In this document: in pieces, positions 42,817-50,959 of the stretch | Layout: each line of letters opens with the position of its first letter | Position numbering within the stretch: position 1 is the stretch's first letter | Assembly: GCF_008932295.1 (NCBI RefSeq) | Contig: NZ_WBWA01000008.1 | Span: forward strand, 124,001-188,000 | DNA: 64,000 bases | Reading direction: 5' to 3' | From: Brucella tritici | Lineage (GTDB): Bacteria; Pseudomonadota; Alphaproteobacteria; Rhizobiales; Rhizobiaceae | The notes under the pieces: model-generated | What the model was told of the DNA's origin: nothing | The model's input: the letters and a program-made list of their open reading frames with translations, nothing else | Databases searched by the model: none | Made by a program: the position numbers and the translations under genes

Positions 42817-44253
42817 TCATGATTTCAGGGTATTCTTGTGAATTTGACCGTCTTTCATGACGACCGCCAGCGTCTGTTCCGGCTTTTCAAGCACGTGAAT
42901 ATCGTCGAGCGGATTTTCATTCAGAACCAGAAGATCGGCAAAGGCACCCGGCTCTATGAGACCGAGCTTGCCGGGATAGGGATTGCGCAGATTGGAAAGT
43001 GCAAGCAATTCGGCATTGACTGATGTGGCGGCGCGAAGCACTCCCGCATTCGAATACCACTGGCTCAAATGGGTCAGCATGAAGTTCTGGCGCGGGGTCA
43101 ATGCCGGTGAAAATAGAACATCAGAACCCCAGGCAGTCTTGATCCCATATTTGCGGGCGAACTCGTAAATCCTTGGCGTACCGGCAAAAAGTTGCTGAAT
43201 TCGCTCGGCACCGGGGCCTGTCTGCGATGCCGCATCCTCCATCGTGAGGAAAGGCTGGGTGCTCAACCAGACCTCCTTTTCTGCGAGCATGCGTGCGGTT
43301 TCCTCATCCATCAGATGCGCATGTTCGACACATGCAACACCCGCCCTGATGGATCGCTGGACTGTATTCGAGGCATAGGCATGAACTGTGACATAGGTGT
43401 TCCAGTCCTTTGCCACATCGACCGCCGCGCGGATTTCTTCCTCGCTGAATGTAGACATATCCAGCGGACTGCGCGGCGAGGACACACCACCGCCTGCGAC
43501 GATCTTGATCTGCGATGCGCCCTGCAACAATTGTTCGCGCACGCGAAGCTTCAAACTGCCTGCATCATCGACGATGGCCGAAGCCCCCATCAATTCGCCG
43601 GTGCTGAGCTTTCCCCCGTCGCGCGGTATTTCGGTCGGCAGCCTGAGATCGCCATGACCGCCGGTTGTTGTTATCATCGCGCCTGCGGGAAAGATGCGCG
43701 GGCCGCTTATGATGCCCGTATCGATGGCGCGCTTGAATGAGAAAGTCGGTCCACCCAGATCGCGAACCGTCGTAAAGCCGCGCAAAAGCGTGCGTTCTGC
43801 CTCTGCCGTGGACGCCGCAAATATTATACCCAAATCTCCTTCCAGAAGGACCGGCAGCGGCACAGCCGCATAGACCGCATGCCAGTGAGCATCGATCAGT
43901 CCCGGCATCAATACGCGGTCGCCACAGTCGATGACCGTCGCGCCTTCAGGCGGCGCACTGTTTGTCGTGTCGACGGCAGTGATGCGATTGCCTTCGATGA
44001 GAACCTGAACGCCGGATTTCAGCGCGTCAGCCTTGCCATCGAAAAGCCGCGCCCGTGTCAGAAGAATTTTGGCAGACTGCGCGAAAGAGCGATCCGCAAT
44101 CATCGTCGCTGCAGCCGTCGCTGCGGCACCTGCGAGGAAGTGTCGTCGTGACAGACGATCCAGACGGCGGGAGACCTGTTGCAATATCGGATTGGAGCAG
44201 CCGCAGCCATCGCCATGAATGAAATGCTGATATTTTCCACCCAGTCTAAACAT
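42817..44253 (-). CDS. Tat-exported amidohydrolase (imidazolonepropionase/prolidase-like)
   Basis: A 478-residue metal-dependent amidohydrolase. ATG 44253 has GGGAG just upstream. The N-terminus has an unusually long polar region (including HGDGCGCSNP) before the Tat motif LSRRHFLAGAAATAAATMIADRSFAQ. The catalytic domain shows LMPGLIDAHWHAV (HxH), LLQGASQIKIVAGGGVSSPRS (Lys), VTVHAYASNTVQRSIRAGVACVEHAHLMDEE (His, His) and TAWGSDVLF (Asp). Members of this subgroup cleave dipeptides or lactams; the periplasmic location suggests peptide or drug turnover, but the substrate is not deducible. Confidence 0.87.
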   Translation of the reverse strand: MFRLGGKYQHFIHGDGCGCSNPILQQVSRRLDRLSRRHFLAGAAATAAATMIADRSFAQSAKILLTRARLFDGKADALKSGVQVLIEGNRITAVDTTNSAPPEGATVIDCGDRVLMPGLIDAHWHAVYAAVPLPVLLEGDLGIIFAASTAEAERTLLRGFTTVRDLGGPTFSFKRAIDTGIISGPRIFPAGAMITTTGGHGDLRLPTEIPRDGGKLSTGELMGASAIVDDAGSLKLRVREQLLQGASQIKIVAGGGVSSPRSPLDMSTFSEEEIRAAVDVAKDWNTYVTVHAYASNTVQRSIRAGVACVEHAHLMDEETARMLAEKEVWLSTQPFLTMEDAASQTGPGAERIQQLFAGTPRIYEFARKYGIKTAWGSDVLFSPALTPRQNFMLTHLSQWYSNAGVLRAATSVNAELLALSNLRNPYPGKLGLIEPGAFADLLVLNENPLDDIHVLEKPEQTLAVVMKDGQIHKNTLKS

Positions 44254-44287
44254 GGCAACTCCCAATTTGCGCGATTGCTAAAGACAG

Positions 44288-44453
44288 CTAGCGGATTGAA
44301 TTTGACGTTTGCTACCCGCCCGATATCAATCCGGCTTCAAACGTCAAATTCGAAAAATCCACTGGTTTCATAAAGTTACTAGCGGTCTTTTTGATTCCGG
44401 CATTTGCTCAGCGCTAATATCCGGGGATACAAATGTCGGAATCAGGCCACTAG
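44288..44453. repeat. Bru-RS-like composite palindromic element C (two hairpins, 166 bp)
   Basis: Nearly identical to element B, starting CTAGCGGATTGAATTTGACG. The first hairpin (44288-44365) has lost its right CTAG (now CTGG); the second (44379-44453) ends CCACTAG. The stop codon TAG of the OB-fold gene (44452-44450) is within this terminal CTAG. Confidence 0.85.
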
Positions 44454-44818
44454 TTGAATATCTTGAAGTAGTTTACGTCGATAAATCTTCCCCGAACGTC
44501 GTTCTCGACGCGCCCCCGGATTTCAATCTTGTTCTTTGTATTTATTTCTCTGCCGCGCCAGACTTCTCTTTCGATCCGAACTCTCGTTCTGCCGGTATGA
44601 TCCTGAAAGACATACTGGGCTCTTCTGACATTACTTTTGATCGAACCGGTCAGCACCACACGGGTTCCGACTGGCGTTCGGGTTATGGCATCTGCCGTTA
44701 TGGTATTGCGGGCTTTGAATGAATCCAGAAACTGGGCATGGGAAACATCAACGAAACCCAGAGAAAAAAGGCCCAGTATCAATGCAAATTGAATCATATG
44801 CTGCTTTACCGAGGCCAT
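44450..44818 (-). CDS. YgiW/YdeI-type OB-fold stress protein
   Basis: A 122-residue secreted protein with a signal peptide (FALILGLFSLGFVDVSHAQ) and one bacterial OB-fold (BOF) domain: ITRTPVGTRVVLTGSIKS, AQYVFQDHTGRTRVRIEREVW, KNKIEIRGRVENDVRGRFIDVNYFKI. Family members (YgiW, YdeI) support tolerance to peroxide, metals or antimicrobial peptides. The gene lies between two palindromic repeats: its stop codon is supplied by element C and element D lies 44 bp upstream of its start. Confidence 0.85.
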   Translation of the reverse strand: MASVKQHMIQFALILGLFSLGFVDVSHAQFLDSFKARNTITADAITRTPVGTRVVLTGSIKSNVRRAQYVFQDHTGRTRVRIEREVWRGREINTKNKIEIRGRVENDVRGRFIDVNYFKIFN

Positions 44819-44862
44819 GGATTTTCACCCTCATAGCAATGATCGAATTTCTTCTTCGGTAT

Positions 44863-44940
44863 CTAGTGGATTTTTCGAATTTGACATTTGAAACAGCATC
44901 TCATTCAGTCGGGATTCAAACGTCAAATTCAATCCACTAG
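44863..44940. repeat. Bru-RS-like single hairpin D (78 bp)
   Basis: CTAGTGGATT-TTTCGAATTTGACATTTGAA at the left pairs with TTCAAACGTCAAATTC-AATCCACTAG at the right. It corresponds to the first hairpin of elements B and C in reverse orientation. The 300 bp from 44941 to 45242 contain no gene that I can support. Confidence 0.8.
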
Positions 44941-45242
44941 TCGACTTCTGATGAAGATTAACTTTATCACGGGAAGACACAAGACATATTCCCCACAGAA
45001 TTTCGAAACCACAAGTACCCGATAATAATTCACCTTTTGCGAGCTCCGGTCTCGTCATCTCCAGAGCAATTCCAGCCCCTGTGCGGAAGGGCCACGCCCG
45101 ATGCCGATACACCCACAGCTTCGCGCCTGAGTGTTTGCGCCCTCAAAAATCGCCAGGCGACCCATAGCCGACAATATGACGGCTGATTTCGGCAGGGTGC
45201 CTGCCAAGTCGGCATTTTACCGGATGAAGTGCGGCGGGAGAT

Positions 45243-46508
45243 ATGACAGCTTCGACGGTCAGTCGTGAGCAGAGAGGAAAAAAGCGGCCGGATCATCGGA
45301 AGGTGATGGAGACGACAAACAATGTGGGGGCGGAACTGAAAACGTTGGAATTGGCTCAGAATGAGCAAAACTATATGCGCGAATTGCGCAGGGAATTTCA
45401 TAAACACCCTGAGCTTTCCCTGAATGAACGACGCACTTCTGCACGTATCAGGGAAGAACTTGATGCAATCGGCGTCCCGTATGTCTTAGTCGGCGAATTT
45501 GGAATTATTGCAACCGTAACCGGATCGCAAAGCGAGCGGGTTATCGCCTTGCGCGCTGATATGGATGCTCTGCCGATAGAGGAGAACAACCCACACCTGG
45601 AATATAGGTCTGGCACAGCTCACGTTATGCATGCCTGCGGCCACGACGGGCATATCGCCATGCTGCTGGGAGCGGCGCGCGTTCTTATGAAAGCTCGCGA
45701 TCGGCTCCACGGAACAGTCAAGCTATGCTTTCAACAAGCCGAAGAGGTTGGCGAGGGAACAGAAGACATTCTGAAAGAACTCGCAAGGCACCCCGTTGAA
45801 AGTATATTGGGCATTCATCTCTGGTCGGAGTTGGAGACCGGCAAGATCTCCATTGAATCAGGCCCCCGAATGGCTGCCGGGCAGTCCATCGATCTGACGA
45901 TCCATGGCGTGGGTACGCACGGCGCCTACCCTAACAGAGGCATCGACCCAATCATCGCGACTGCGGCGATCATCATGAATTGCGCTGCACTCGTCAGTCG
46001 TGAATTTGATCCTACGGAACCTGTCGCGCTGACTTTTGGAAGTATCTGTGGTGGCAATGCAGATAACGTCATTCCGGATAGGGTCAGCGTCTCAGGCACG
46101 ATGCGTGCAACGCGTTCCGAGACAATGAGCTATCTTGAAGAGGCGCTGAAGCGGACGATAACAAGCACAGCCGATGCCTATCGCACCCGAGCAGAAATCA
46201 GGTTCAGCGGCGGCGTTTCAGCAGTCACCAATGACCCGGCATGCAGCAATATTGCTCGTCGCGCCATTCAGTCTCTCGGCCTGGAAAACGACTGCACCAG
46301 TTTCAATACGGTAATGGCGTCGGAAAACTTCGCCGATTTCCTGAAACTATATCCAGGCGTCTTTGCTTTCATCGGCGTGCGGAACGAAGCGATAGGCGCA
46401 GCCTATCCCCACCACCATCCGAAATTCAACATTGATGAAGATGTTCTTTTCAGAGGTGCAGCCCTGTATGCGCAATATGCAATCGAATACTTTCAATCGG
46501 ATAAATAA
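45243..46508 (+). CDS. M20 family amidohydrolase (hippurate/IAA-amino acid hydrolase-like)
   Basis: A 421-residue zinc metallohydrolase of the M20D group: MRELRREFHKHPELSLNERRTSARI, VIALRADMDALPIEE (metal Asp region), SGTAHVMHACGHDGHIAMLLGAA (metal Cys/His), CFQQAEEVGEGTEDIL (Glu), GIHLWSELETGKISI (His) and PHHHPKFNIDEDVL. Such enzymes release amino acids from N-acyl conjugates. The start may be ATG 45243 (GGGAG upstream) or ATG 45306, which gives the more usual 400 residues. It lies 66 bp before an amino-acid binding protein gene, suggesting uptake and hydrolysis of an acylated amino acid. Confidence 0.92.
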   Translation: MTASTVSREQRGKKRPDHRKVMETTNNVGAELKTLELAQNEQNYMRELRREFHKHPELSLNERRTSARIREELDAIGVPYVLVGEFGIIATVTGSQSERVIALRADMDALPIEENNPHLEYRSGTAHVMHACGHDGHIAMLLGAARVLMKARDRLHGTVKLCFQQAEEVGEGTEDILKELARHPVESILGIHLWSELETGKISIESGPRMAAGQSIDLTIHGVGTHGAYPNRGIDPIIATAAIIMNCAALVSREFDPTEPVALTFGSICGGNADNVIPDRVSVSGTMRATRSETMSYLEEALKRTITSTADAYRTRAEIRFSGGVSAVTNDPACSNIARRAIQSLGLENDCTSFNTVMASENFADFLKLYPGVFAFIGVRNEAIGAAYPHHHPKFNIDEDVLFRGAALYAQYAIEYFQSDK

Positions 46509-46574
46509 ATAAAACACACCGAATAGTGTTCGTTCGAACGCTTAATTAAGTTTCAAACAAAATGGGAGGAAACC

Positions 46575-47372
46575 ATGAAATACTTGAAAACAGCAACACT
46601 CACATCATCAATAATAGCGATGGCGCTTTCTATAGGAGCAGGCATTGCCCATAGCGAAGAGCCTTTGAAGCTCATCATTGGCACCGAAGGCGCCAATCCA
46701 CCGATGAATTATCAATTGGCAGACGGCACGCTTGCCGGCTTCGAGGTCGACATCGCCAAGGCGCTTTGCGACCAGATGAAAGCGCAATGTGAAATTGTTG
46801 CTCAGGATTGGGATGGCGCCATCCCTGCTATTCAATCCGGAAAGTTTGATGCGTTTATCGCTTCCATGTCGATCACCGAGGAACGCAAGAAGCAGGTTGA
46901 TTTCTCCGACAAGTACTTCAACCCACCTCCGGGAATGGTGGCATTGAAGGATTCAGACATCAAGGGCGTCACCAAAGACAACCTCGCTGGCAAGACTATC
47001 GGTGTGCAGGGCTCAACGACCCATGCAAATTATGCAGAGGCTTACTTTACCGACAGCACGGTAAAGGCTTATCCGACCTCTCAGGAATTCAAGCTGGATC
47101 TTGCGAACGGACGGCTTGATGCCGTTAATGACGACAGCGTATCTCTGGCAGAATGGCTCAAGACCCCGGAAGGCGCTTGCTGCAAGATGATCGGCACCTA
47201 TCCGCCGGTTGCACAATATCATGGCGCTGGCGTAGGCGCTGCCATCAAGAAGGGTCGCCCGGAACTGGTTTCGAAATTCAACGAAGCGATCAAGGCGATC
47301 CGGCTCAACGGAAAGTATAAGGAAGTCAACGACAAGTACTTTGATTTCGATGCTTTCGGAAATGATGGCTAA
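46575..47372 (+). CDS. ABC transporter substrate-binding protein, polar amino acid type
   Basis: A 265-residue periplasmic binding protein of the SBP_bac_3 family with a signal peptide (TLTSSIIAMALSIGAGIAHS). Typical motifs are IGTEGANPPMNYQLADGTLAGFEVDIAKALCDQM, WDGAIPAIQSGKFDAFIASMSITEERKKQVDFSDKY and AGKTIGVQGSTTHANY, resembling lysine/arginine/ornithine-binding proteins. No permease or ATPase gene is next to it, so it must share a membrane complex coded elsewhere or be an orphan. GGGAGG precedes the start. Confidence 0.93.
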   Translation: MKYLKTATLTSSIIAMALSIGAGIAHSEEPLKLIIGTEGANPPMNYQLADGTLAGFEVDIAKALCDQMKAQCEIVAQDWDGAIPAIQSGKFDAFIASMSITEERKKQVDFSDKYFNPPPGMVALKDSDIKGVTKDNLAGKTIGVQGSTTHANYAEAYFTDSTVKAYPTSQEFKLDLANGRLDAVNDDSVSLAEWLKTPEGACCKMIGTYPPVAQYHGAGVGAAIKKGRPELVSKFNEAIKAIRLNGKYKEVNDKYFDFDAFGNDG

Positions 47373-47379
47373 ATACCCC

Positions 47380-47406
47380 TGATGGCAAGGAAAGTGCCAT
47401 CGGGCC
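47380..47406 (+). terminator. Hairpin after the binding-protein gene
   Basis: CCTGATGGCA and TGCCATCGGG form a stem with one G-T pair, a few bases past the stop at 47372. A second short stem AAGGGG/CCCCTT follows near 47415-47434. Confidence 0.5.
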
Positions 47407-47445
47407 TGACTTGAAAAGGGGATACGCGCCCCTTGAAAACGCAGC

Positions 47446-47483
47446 CATGCGCTATGGGCCATTGATGGTTCATAGCGCATGGA
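47446..47483. other. Perfect 12-bp hairpin upstream of the diguanylate cyclase gene
   Basis: CCATGCGCTATG and CATAGCGCATGG enclose a 14-base loop. The GCGCTAT core recalls the hairpins at 9011-9034 and 58697-58729. It may be a further terminator or a dispersed palindrome. Confidence 0.5.
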
Positions 47484-47569
47484 TTTACTGGATTCCGATA
47501 CTCCAGCAGGACACGCTCATTTAGCGACTATTAACAGGATCAAAAGCTTTTTGCCGTAACCAGGCAGCC

Positions 47570-49291
47570 ATGATCTGGAGTAGACTTAGAAAAAAACTTC
47601 CTGCCGCCTTTCTGCTCCTGTTGATGCTGGCGCAATTCAGCACCGCATCGGCTGGTGCGGCGGCATCTTCCGACATTCGCAGTTCCTGTTGGGCATCCGC
47701 CAGTCTGTCGGAGGATGTGGTCACGATTGCACGCGAGGAAGAGCGATGGTCTTGCGGTGAGCGCAAATTCTCTATCGATGCCGAACGCGTACTGCTTCGC
47801 TTTGACATTGCCTCTGACAAACTCCCTCCCCGTTATTTGCTCTCACGCCGAAGTGCGCTTGAAGCAATACATCTGCTTGCAACAGACCGCGACGGTGCTG
47901 TCCGGCAGACAGTCGTTCCCGCCGCCGATTTGTCCAGTTCAGTCGCTGGCGGTTACTTCAAGGCTTCCCTGACGGATGTGACCCACGAGACTGCATCGGT
48001 CATCGTCGCATTTGATATGCCGAGCCATCGGATGACCCTGGAGAGGGCCTATCTAGCGCCGACAGATGCAGTCGACGGCATGGGGAACCCCCGGTTCCTT
48101 CTCATTCTGGCCGGACTTGCGGGCATGCTCGTCATGCCGCTGATTTTCAATGCAGCATTCTACAGGGCTTTGCGTGAACCATTCGTTCTCTGGCATTCGG
48201 CGCTTACATTCTCGCTATTGATGACCATTCTGGTTTCATCTGGCGTGTCGGTTGTACTTTTCGATCCTCCGGCAATGACGTTGAGCTGGATGACGACTTT
48301 GATATTCGGGATAACAGTCGCATCGGGAGCGATGTTCACCTATAGCTTCATCGAGCCAGGAATGATGCATCCGCTTCTGCGGCGCCTGCTCCCTTATTGT
48401 GCCATATGGGCGATATTCCTCAGTGTCTTTCATGCGGCATTCCCCTATGTCGCCCGCCCTATACAAGCGAGCGCATATACTGCTGCCTTTGCACCGATCC
48501 TAGCTATTTTCATGCTGTCCATGATTGATGCACTGCGCCGCGGAAGCCGCGCTGCGCGATTCCAGGCAGTTGGTTACACGCCGATCATTCTGGTTGGGCT
48601 GATCCGTCTTGTGACGGGGGTGCTTCCCGGTTTGCATAGCACCGATGCTATGCTTCTATTTTTTATCGGCTGTGTGTGTGAAGTCCTGTTCACAACGCTT
48701 GGCGTGGCAGATCGCTTCGTGACTATGAAGCGCGAGCGAGACCGGGCACGCGACGAAGCCGAACTGCTCGAACGCTTATCCGAAACGGACCCATTGACGG
48801 GATTACTCAATCGGCGAGCAATCGAACGGCAGTTCGAGCAGCTTCAAAGCGAAGGCTTCGCCGCAATGGCTGTCATTGATATTGATTATTTCAAGACGAT
48901 CAATGATCTGAACGGACACGGTGTCGGAGATGAAGTGCTGAAGGCCGTTGCCAGTGCGCTTCAAGCTGGTCCGACAGTGCGCGCCTACCGACTTGGCGGA
49001 GAAGAATTCGTGCTTCTCCTGCGCGGTGCCGATGCCAATATCCAGGCTGAACTGCGACGTCAGGCTATTCCTGCGATTGTTGCTCATACTATTTTGGGCA
49101 TCGAACGACCCGTAACCGCCAGCATGGGCATAACAGAAATTGGTGACGGTGAAGATTTCGCAACACTTTACGACCGAGCTGACAAGCTGCTTTATGAAGC
49201 GAAGAGCGCGGGGCGAAACCAAACCCGCAGCGAAATCAAGCCAAAGCCGTCGTTGAAAGCACTTGCGGGCGACAGTGCAATAATCGCCTAA
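47570..49291 (+). CDS. Membrane-bound diguanylate cyclase (7TMR-DISM plus GGDEF)
   Basis: A 573-residue signalling protein. After a signal sequence comes a periplasmic domain (about residues 30-165), seven hydrophobic helices (about residues 178-375, starting FLLILAGLAGMLVMPLIFNAAFY), a short coiled-coil linker (RERDRARDEAELLERL) and a GGDEF domain (about residues 400-555). The active-site motif is RLGGEEFVLLLRG with the metal Asp in VIDIDYFKTINDLNGHGVGDEVL, so c-di-GMP synthesis is expected. The RxxD product-inhibition site is not seen upstream of GGEEF. It probably links an outside signal to biofilm or motility control. Confidence 0.9.
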   Translation: MIWSRLRKKLPAAFLLLLMLAQFSTASAGAAASSDIRSSCWASASLSEDVVTIAREEERWSCGERKFSIDAERVLLRFDIASDKLPPRYLLSRRSALEAIHLLATDRDGAVRQTVVPAADLSSSVAGGYFKASLTDVTHETASVIVAFDMPSHRMTLERAYLAPTDAVDGMGNPRFLLILAGLAGMLVMPLIFNAAFYRALREPFVLWHSALTFSLLMTILVSSGVSVVLFDPPAMTLSWMTTLIFGITVASGAMFTYSFIEPGMMHPLLRRLLPYCAIWAIFLSVFHAAFPYVARPIQASAYTAAFAPILAIFMLSMIDALRRGSRAARFQAVGYTPIILVGLIRLVTGVLPGLHSTDAMLLFFIGCVCEVLFTTLGVADRFVTMKRERDRARDEAELLERLSETDPLTGLLNRRAIERQFEQLQSEGFAAMAVIDIDYFKTINDLNGHGVGDEVLKAVASALQAGPTVRAYRLGGEEFVLLLRGADANIQAELRRQAIPAIVAHTILGIERPVTASMGITEIGDGEDFATLYDRADKLLYEAKSAGRNQTRSEIKPKPSLKALAGDSAIIA

Positions 49292-49327
49292 GGGGCATTT
49301 GAAACCGTCAGATAGGTCTACCGCTTT

Positions 49328-49360
49328 CGCCGCAGTCCTTTTTGTTCGGCATCTGCGGCG
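49328..49360. terminator. Hairpin between diguanylate cyclase gene and nosX
   Basis: CGCCGCAG (49328-49335) pairs with CTGCGGCG (49353-49360); the T-run CCTTTTTG lies inside the loop, so strength is uncertain. It is located between converging genes. Confidence 0.4.
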
Positions 49361-49416
49361 GCGGGTATTCCATAAACGCAGCCATGACCGAACCGCCCAT
49401 CGAGGCGGGCGGTATG

Positions 49417-50427
49417 CTACGAGCCGAAACCTAGTCTTTCGCCTGAGCGTTTCTGCGCAATGACGGACATCTCCGTTTGGCCGAGGATGGTCGCCTTGAT
49501 CTGATTCTCATCCATCAAACTGAATGCGGTTGCCCAGGCGTCCGCTCTCGCTGCATCGCGTGCCACAACAGTCAACCAACGATAAAGTGCTACTGAAAAT
49601 CCGGTCTTTGGGTTGAGCAAATGGTTGAAGCGTCCGGATTCTTCGAATTGAAACCCGCTGAAGCTGGACGTCGCGAGCGCCTGATCGCGGATATCGACAT
49701 GTTCTTCGGTTCTCGCTCCGGCTTCGAGATCGGCGATGCCAATGCGCCATGCCGTGCCGTCCGGCCTGGAGCCAAGCGCGCGATACTCCCCCATATCGAC
49801 CAGCGCATGTTTGACCCCTTCCCTTTGCAACAAAGCTGTCACACGGTCGGTGACGTAGCCCTGAACAATACCGTTCAGGGTCAGAGCCATTGACGGCTTG
49901 GAGAAGGCAATCCGGTTCTCATCAAAGAGAACGTGACCGAACCCGACCTTTGCCAGCGCTTCATCCCAAAGCTGTCGCGATGGTCCGTCAGCAGACGGAT
50001 GTTCTTGTGAAAAATGCTTCTTCAGACAGTTCCAAAGGGGCTGTACCGTCGGATCGAAAAGGCCATCGCTGGCCTGCCAGCATTCATGACAGATACGCAA
50101 GACCTCAATCAGATCGGGCGAAGGCGATGCCAGCGCCCCATTGCGATTAAGTTTGGTGAGTTCTGAATCTGCACGATATAAGCTGAAGATGTTCTCCAGC
50201 CTTTCCGCCTCTTGAGCAGTTGCACGTAGCAGGCGTTCGGCGGTCGAACGATCAGGATGATAGAGTATGATCTTGGCAGGCGCTCCCATCGCCTGGCCGC
50301 GCCAGACGATGGGCTCGGGAAGCTCAAGTGAAGCTGCACTTTTTGGAATAACGTAGAGCATTACTCCAGCCGCACCGCCCGCAAGTACCAGGCGACGACT
50401 GACACGCCGTCCACTTTCAATGCGCAT
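49417..50427 (-). CDS. nosX: NosX, ApbE-type FAD:protein FMN transferase
   Basis: A 336-residue Tat-exported flavin transferase (RRVSRRLVLAGGAAGVMLYVI). ApbE motifs are GQAMGAPAKIILYHPD, AERLENIFSLYRADSELTKLNR, LNGIVQGYVTDRV, LVDMGEYRALG and FNHLLNPKTG. NosX attaches FMN covalently to NosR, which is needed for N2O reductase activity. Start ATG 50427 overlaps the nosL stop by 11 bp, which supports it over the longer frame to 50607. Last gene of the nos operon. Confidence 0.95.
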   Translation of the reverse strand: MRIESGRRVSRRLVLAGGAAGVMLYVIPKSAASLELPEPIVWRGQAMGAPAKIILYHPDRSTAERLLRATAQEAERLENIFSLYRADSELTKLNRNGALASPSPDLIEVLRICHECWQASDGLFDPTVQPLWNCLKKHFSQEHPSADGPSRQLWDEALAKVGFGHVLFDENRIAFSKPSMALTLNGIVQGYVTDRVTALLQREGVKHALVDMGEYRALGSRPDGTAWRIGIADLEAGARTEEHVDIRDQALATSSFSGFQFEESGRFNHLLNPKTGFSVALYRWLTVVARDAARADAWATAFSLMDENQIKATILGQTEMSVIAQKRSGERLGFGS

Positions 50428-50959
50428 GGCTTTCGGCTCCAAGATCGGTGGTCTGTACAGACTGTCCACCGAGAACGTAACTCTCCGGCATTTCGGTGAA
50501 AGTGCTGATACGCCCACCCTTTTCCGCGATGAACTTCTCGGCTGCTTCCCGTGTTGAAAACGGCACGGACTCCTGTGCCCCCATTCCACCCACAGCAGCG
50601 CTTTCAATCACAAAAAATGCCTTATGTGCATCGACCCAGTTTTCCGCTCCCGGCTCCTCCCAGCTTGGCGCTTTCGCCATGTCCGAAACGTAGATTGCTG
50701 CAATCCCCTTCGGCTCTTCGGGCAGCATTGTAAAGGCGAGTGTGTCGCGGGCGGAGGAGAACCATATCGCCTCATTTGCCGGTTCGAGAATGATCTGGCC
50801 CTTGGGGCCAGGATGTTCCAGAACATTCATCCCGCAATAGCGGCCCATTGCGCTTTCTGTCAGGGCGAAAGGAGCAATGACGGCATCTTTCTTTTCATCT
50901 GGAGAACATCCGGCAAGCAAAGCAAGAAACAGAGGGGCCAGAAACAAAGCGCGGTTCAT
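50417..50959 (-). CDS. nosL: NosL, outer-membrane copper chaperone lipoprotein
   Basis: A 180-residue lipoprotein (signal ending LALLAGC) with the NosL pattern MGRYCGMNVLEHPGPKGQIIL, where the Cys and Met provide a Cu(I) site, and FFVIESAAVGGMGAQESVPFSTREAAEKFIAEKGGRI. NosL delivers copper for the CuZ centre of NosZ. Its ATG overlaps the nosY stop (ATGA). Confidence 0.95.
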   Translation of the reverse strand: MNRALFLAPLFLALLAGCSPDEKKDAVIAPFALTESAMGRYCGMNVLEHPGPKGQIILEPANEAIWFSSARDTLAFTMLPEEPKGIAAIYVSDMAKAPSWEEPGAENWVDAHKAFFVIESAAVGGMGAQESVPFSTREAAEKFIAEKGGRISTFTEMPESYVLGGQSVQTTDLGAESHAH

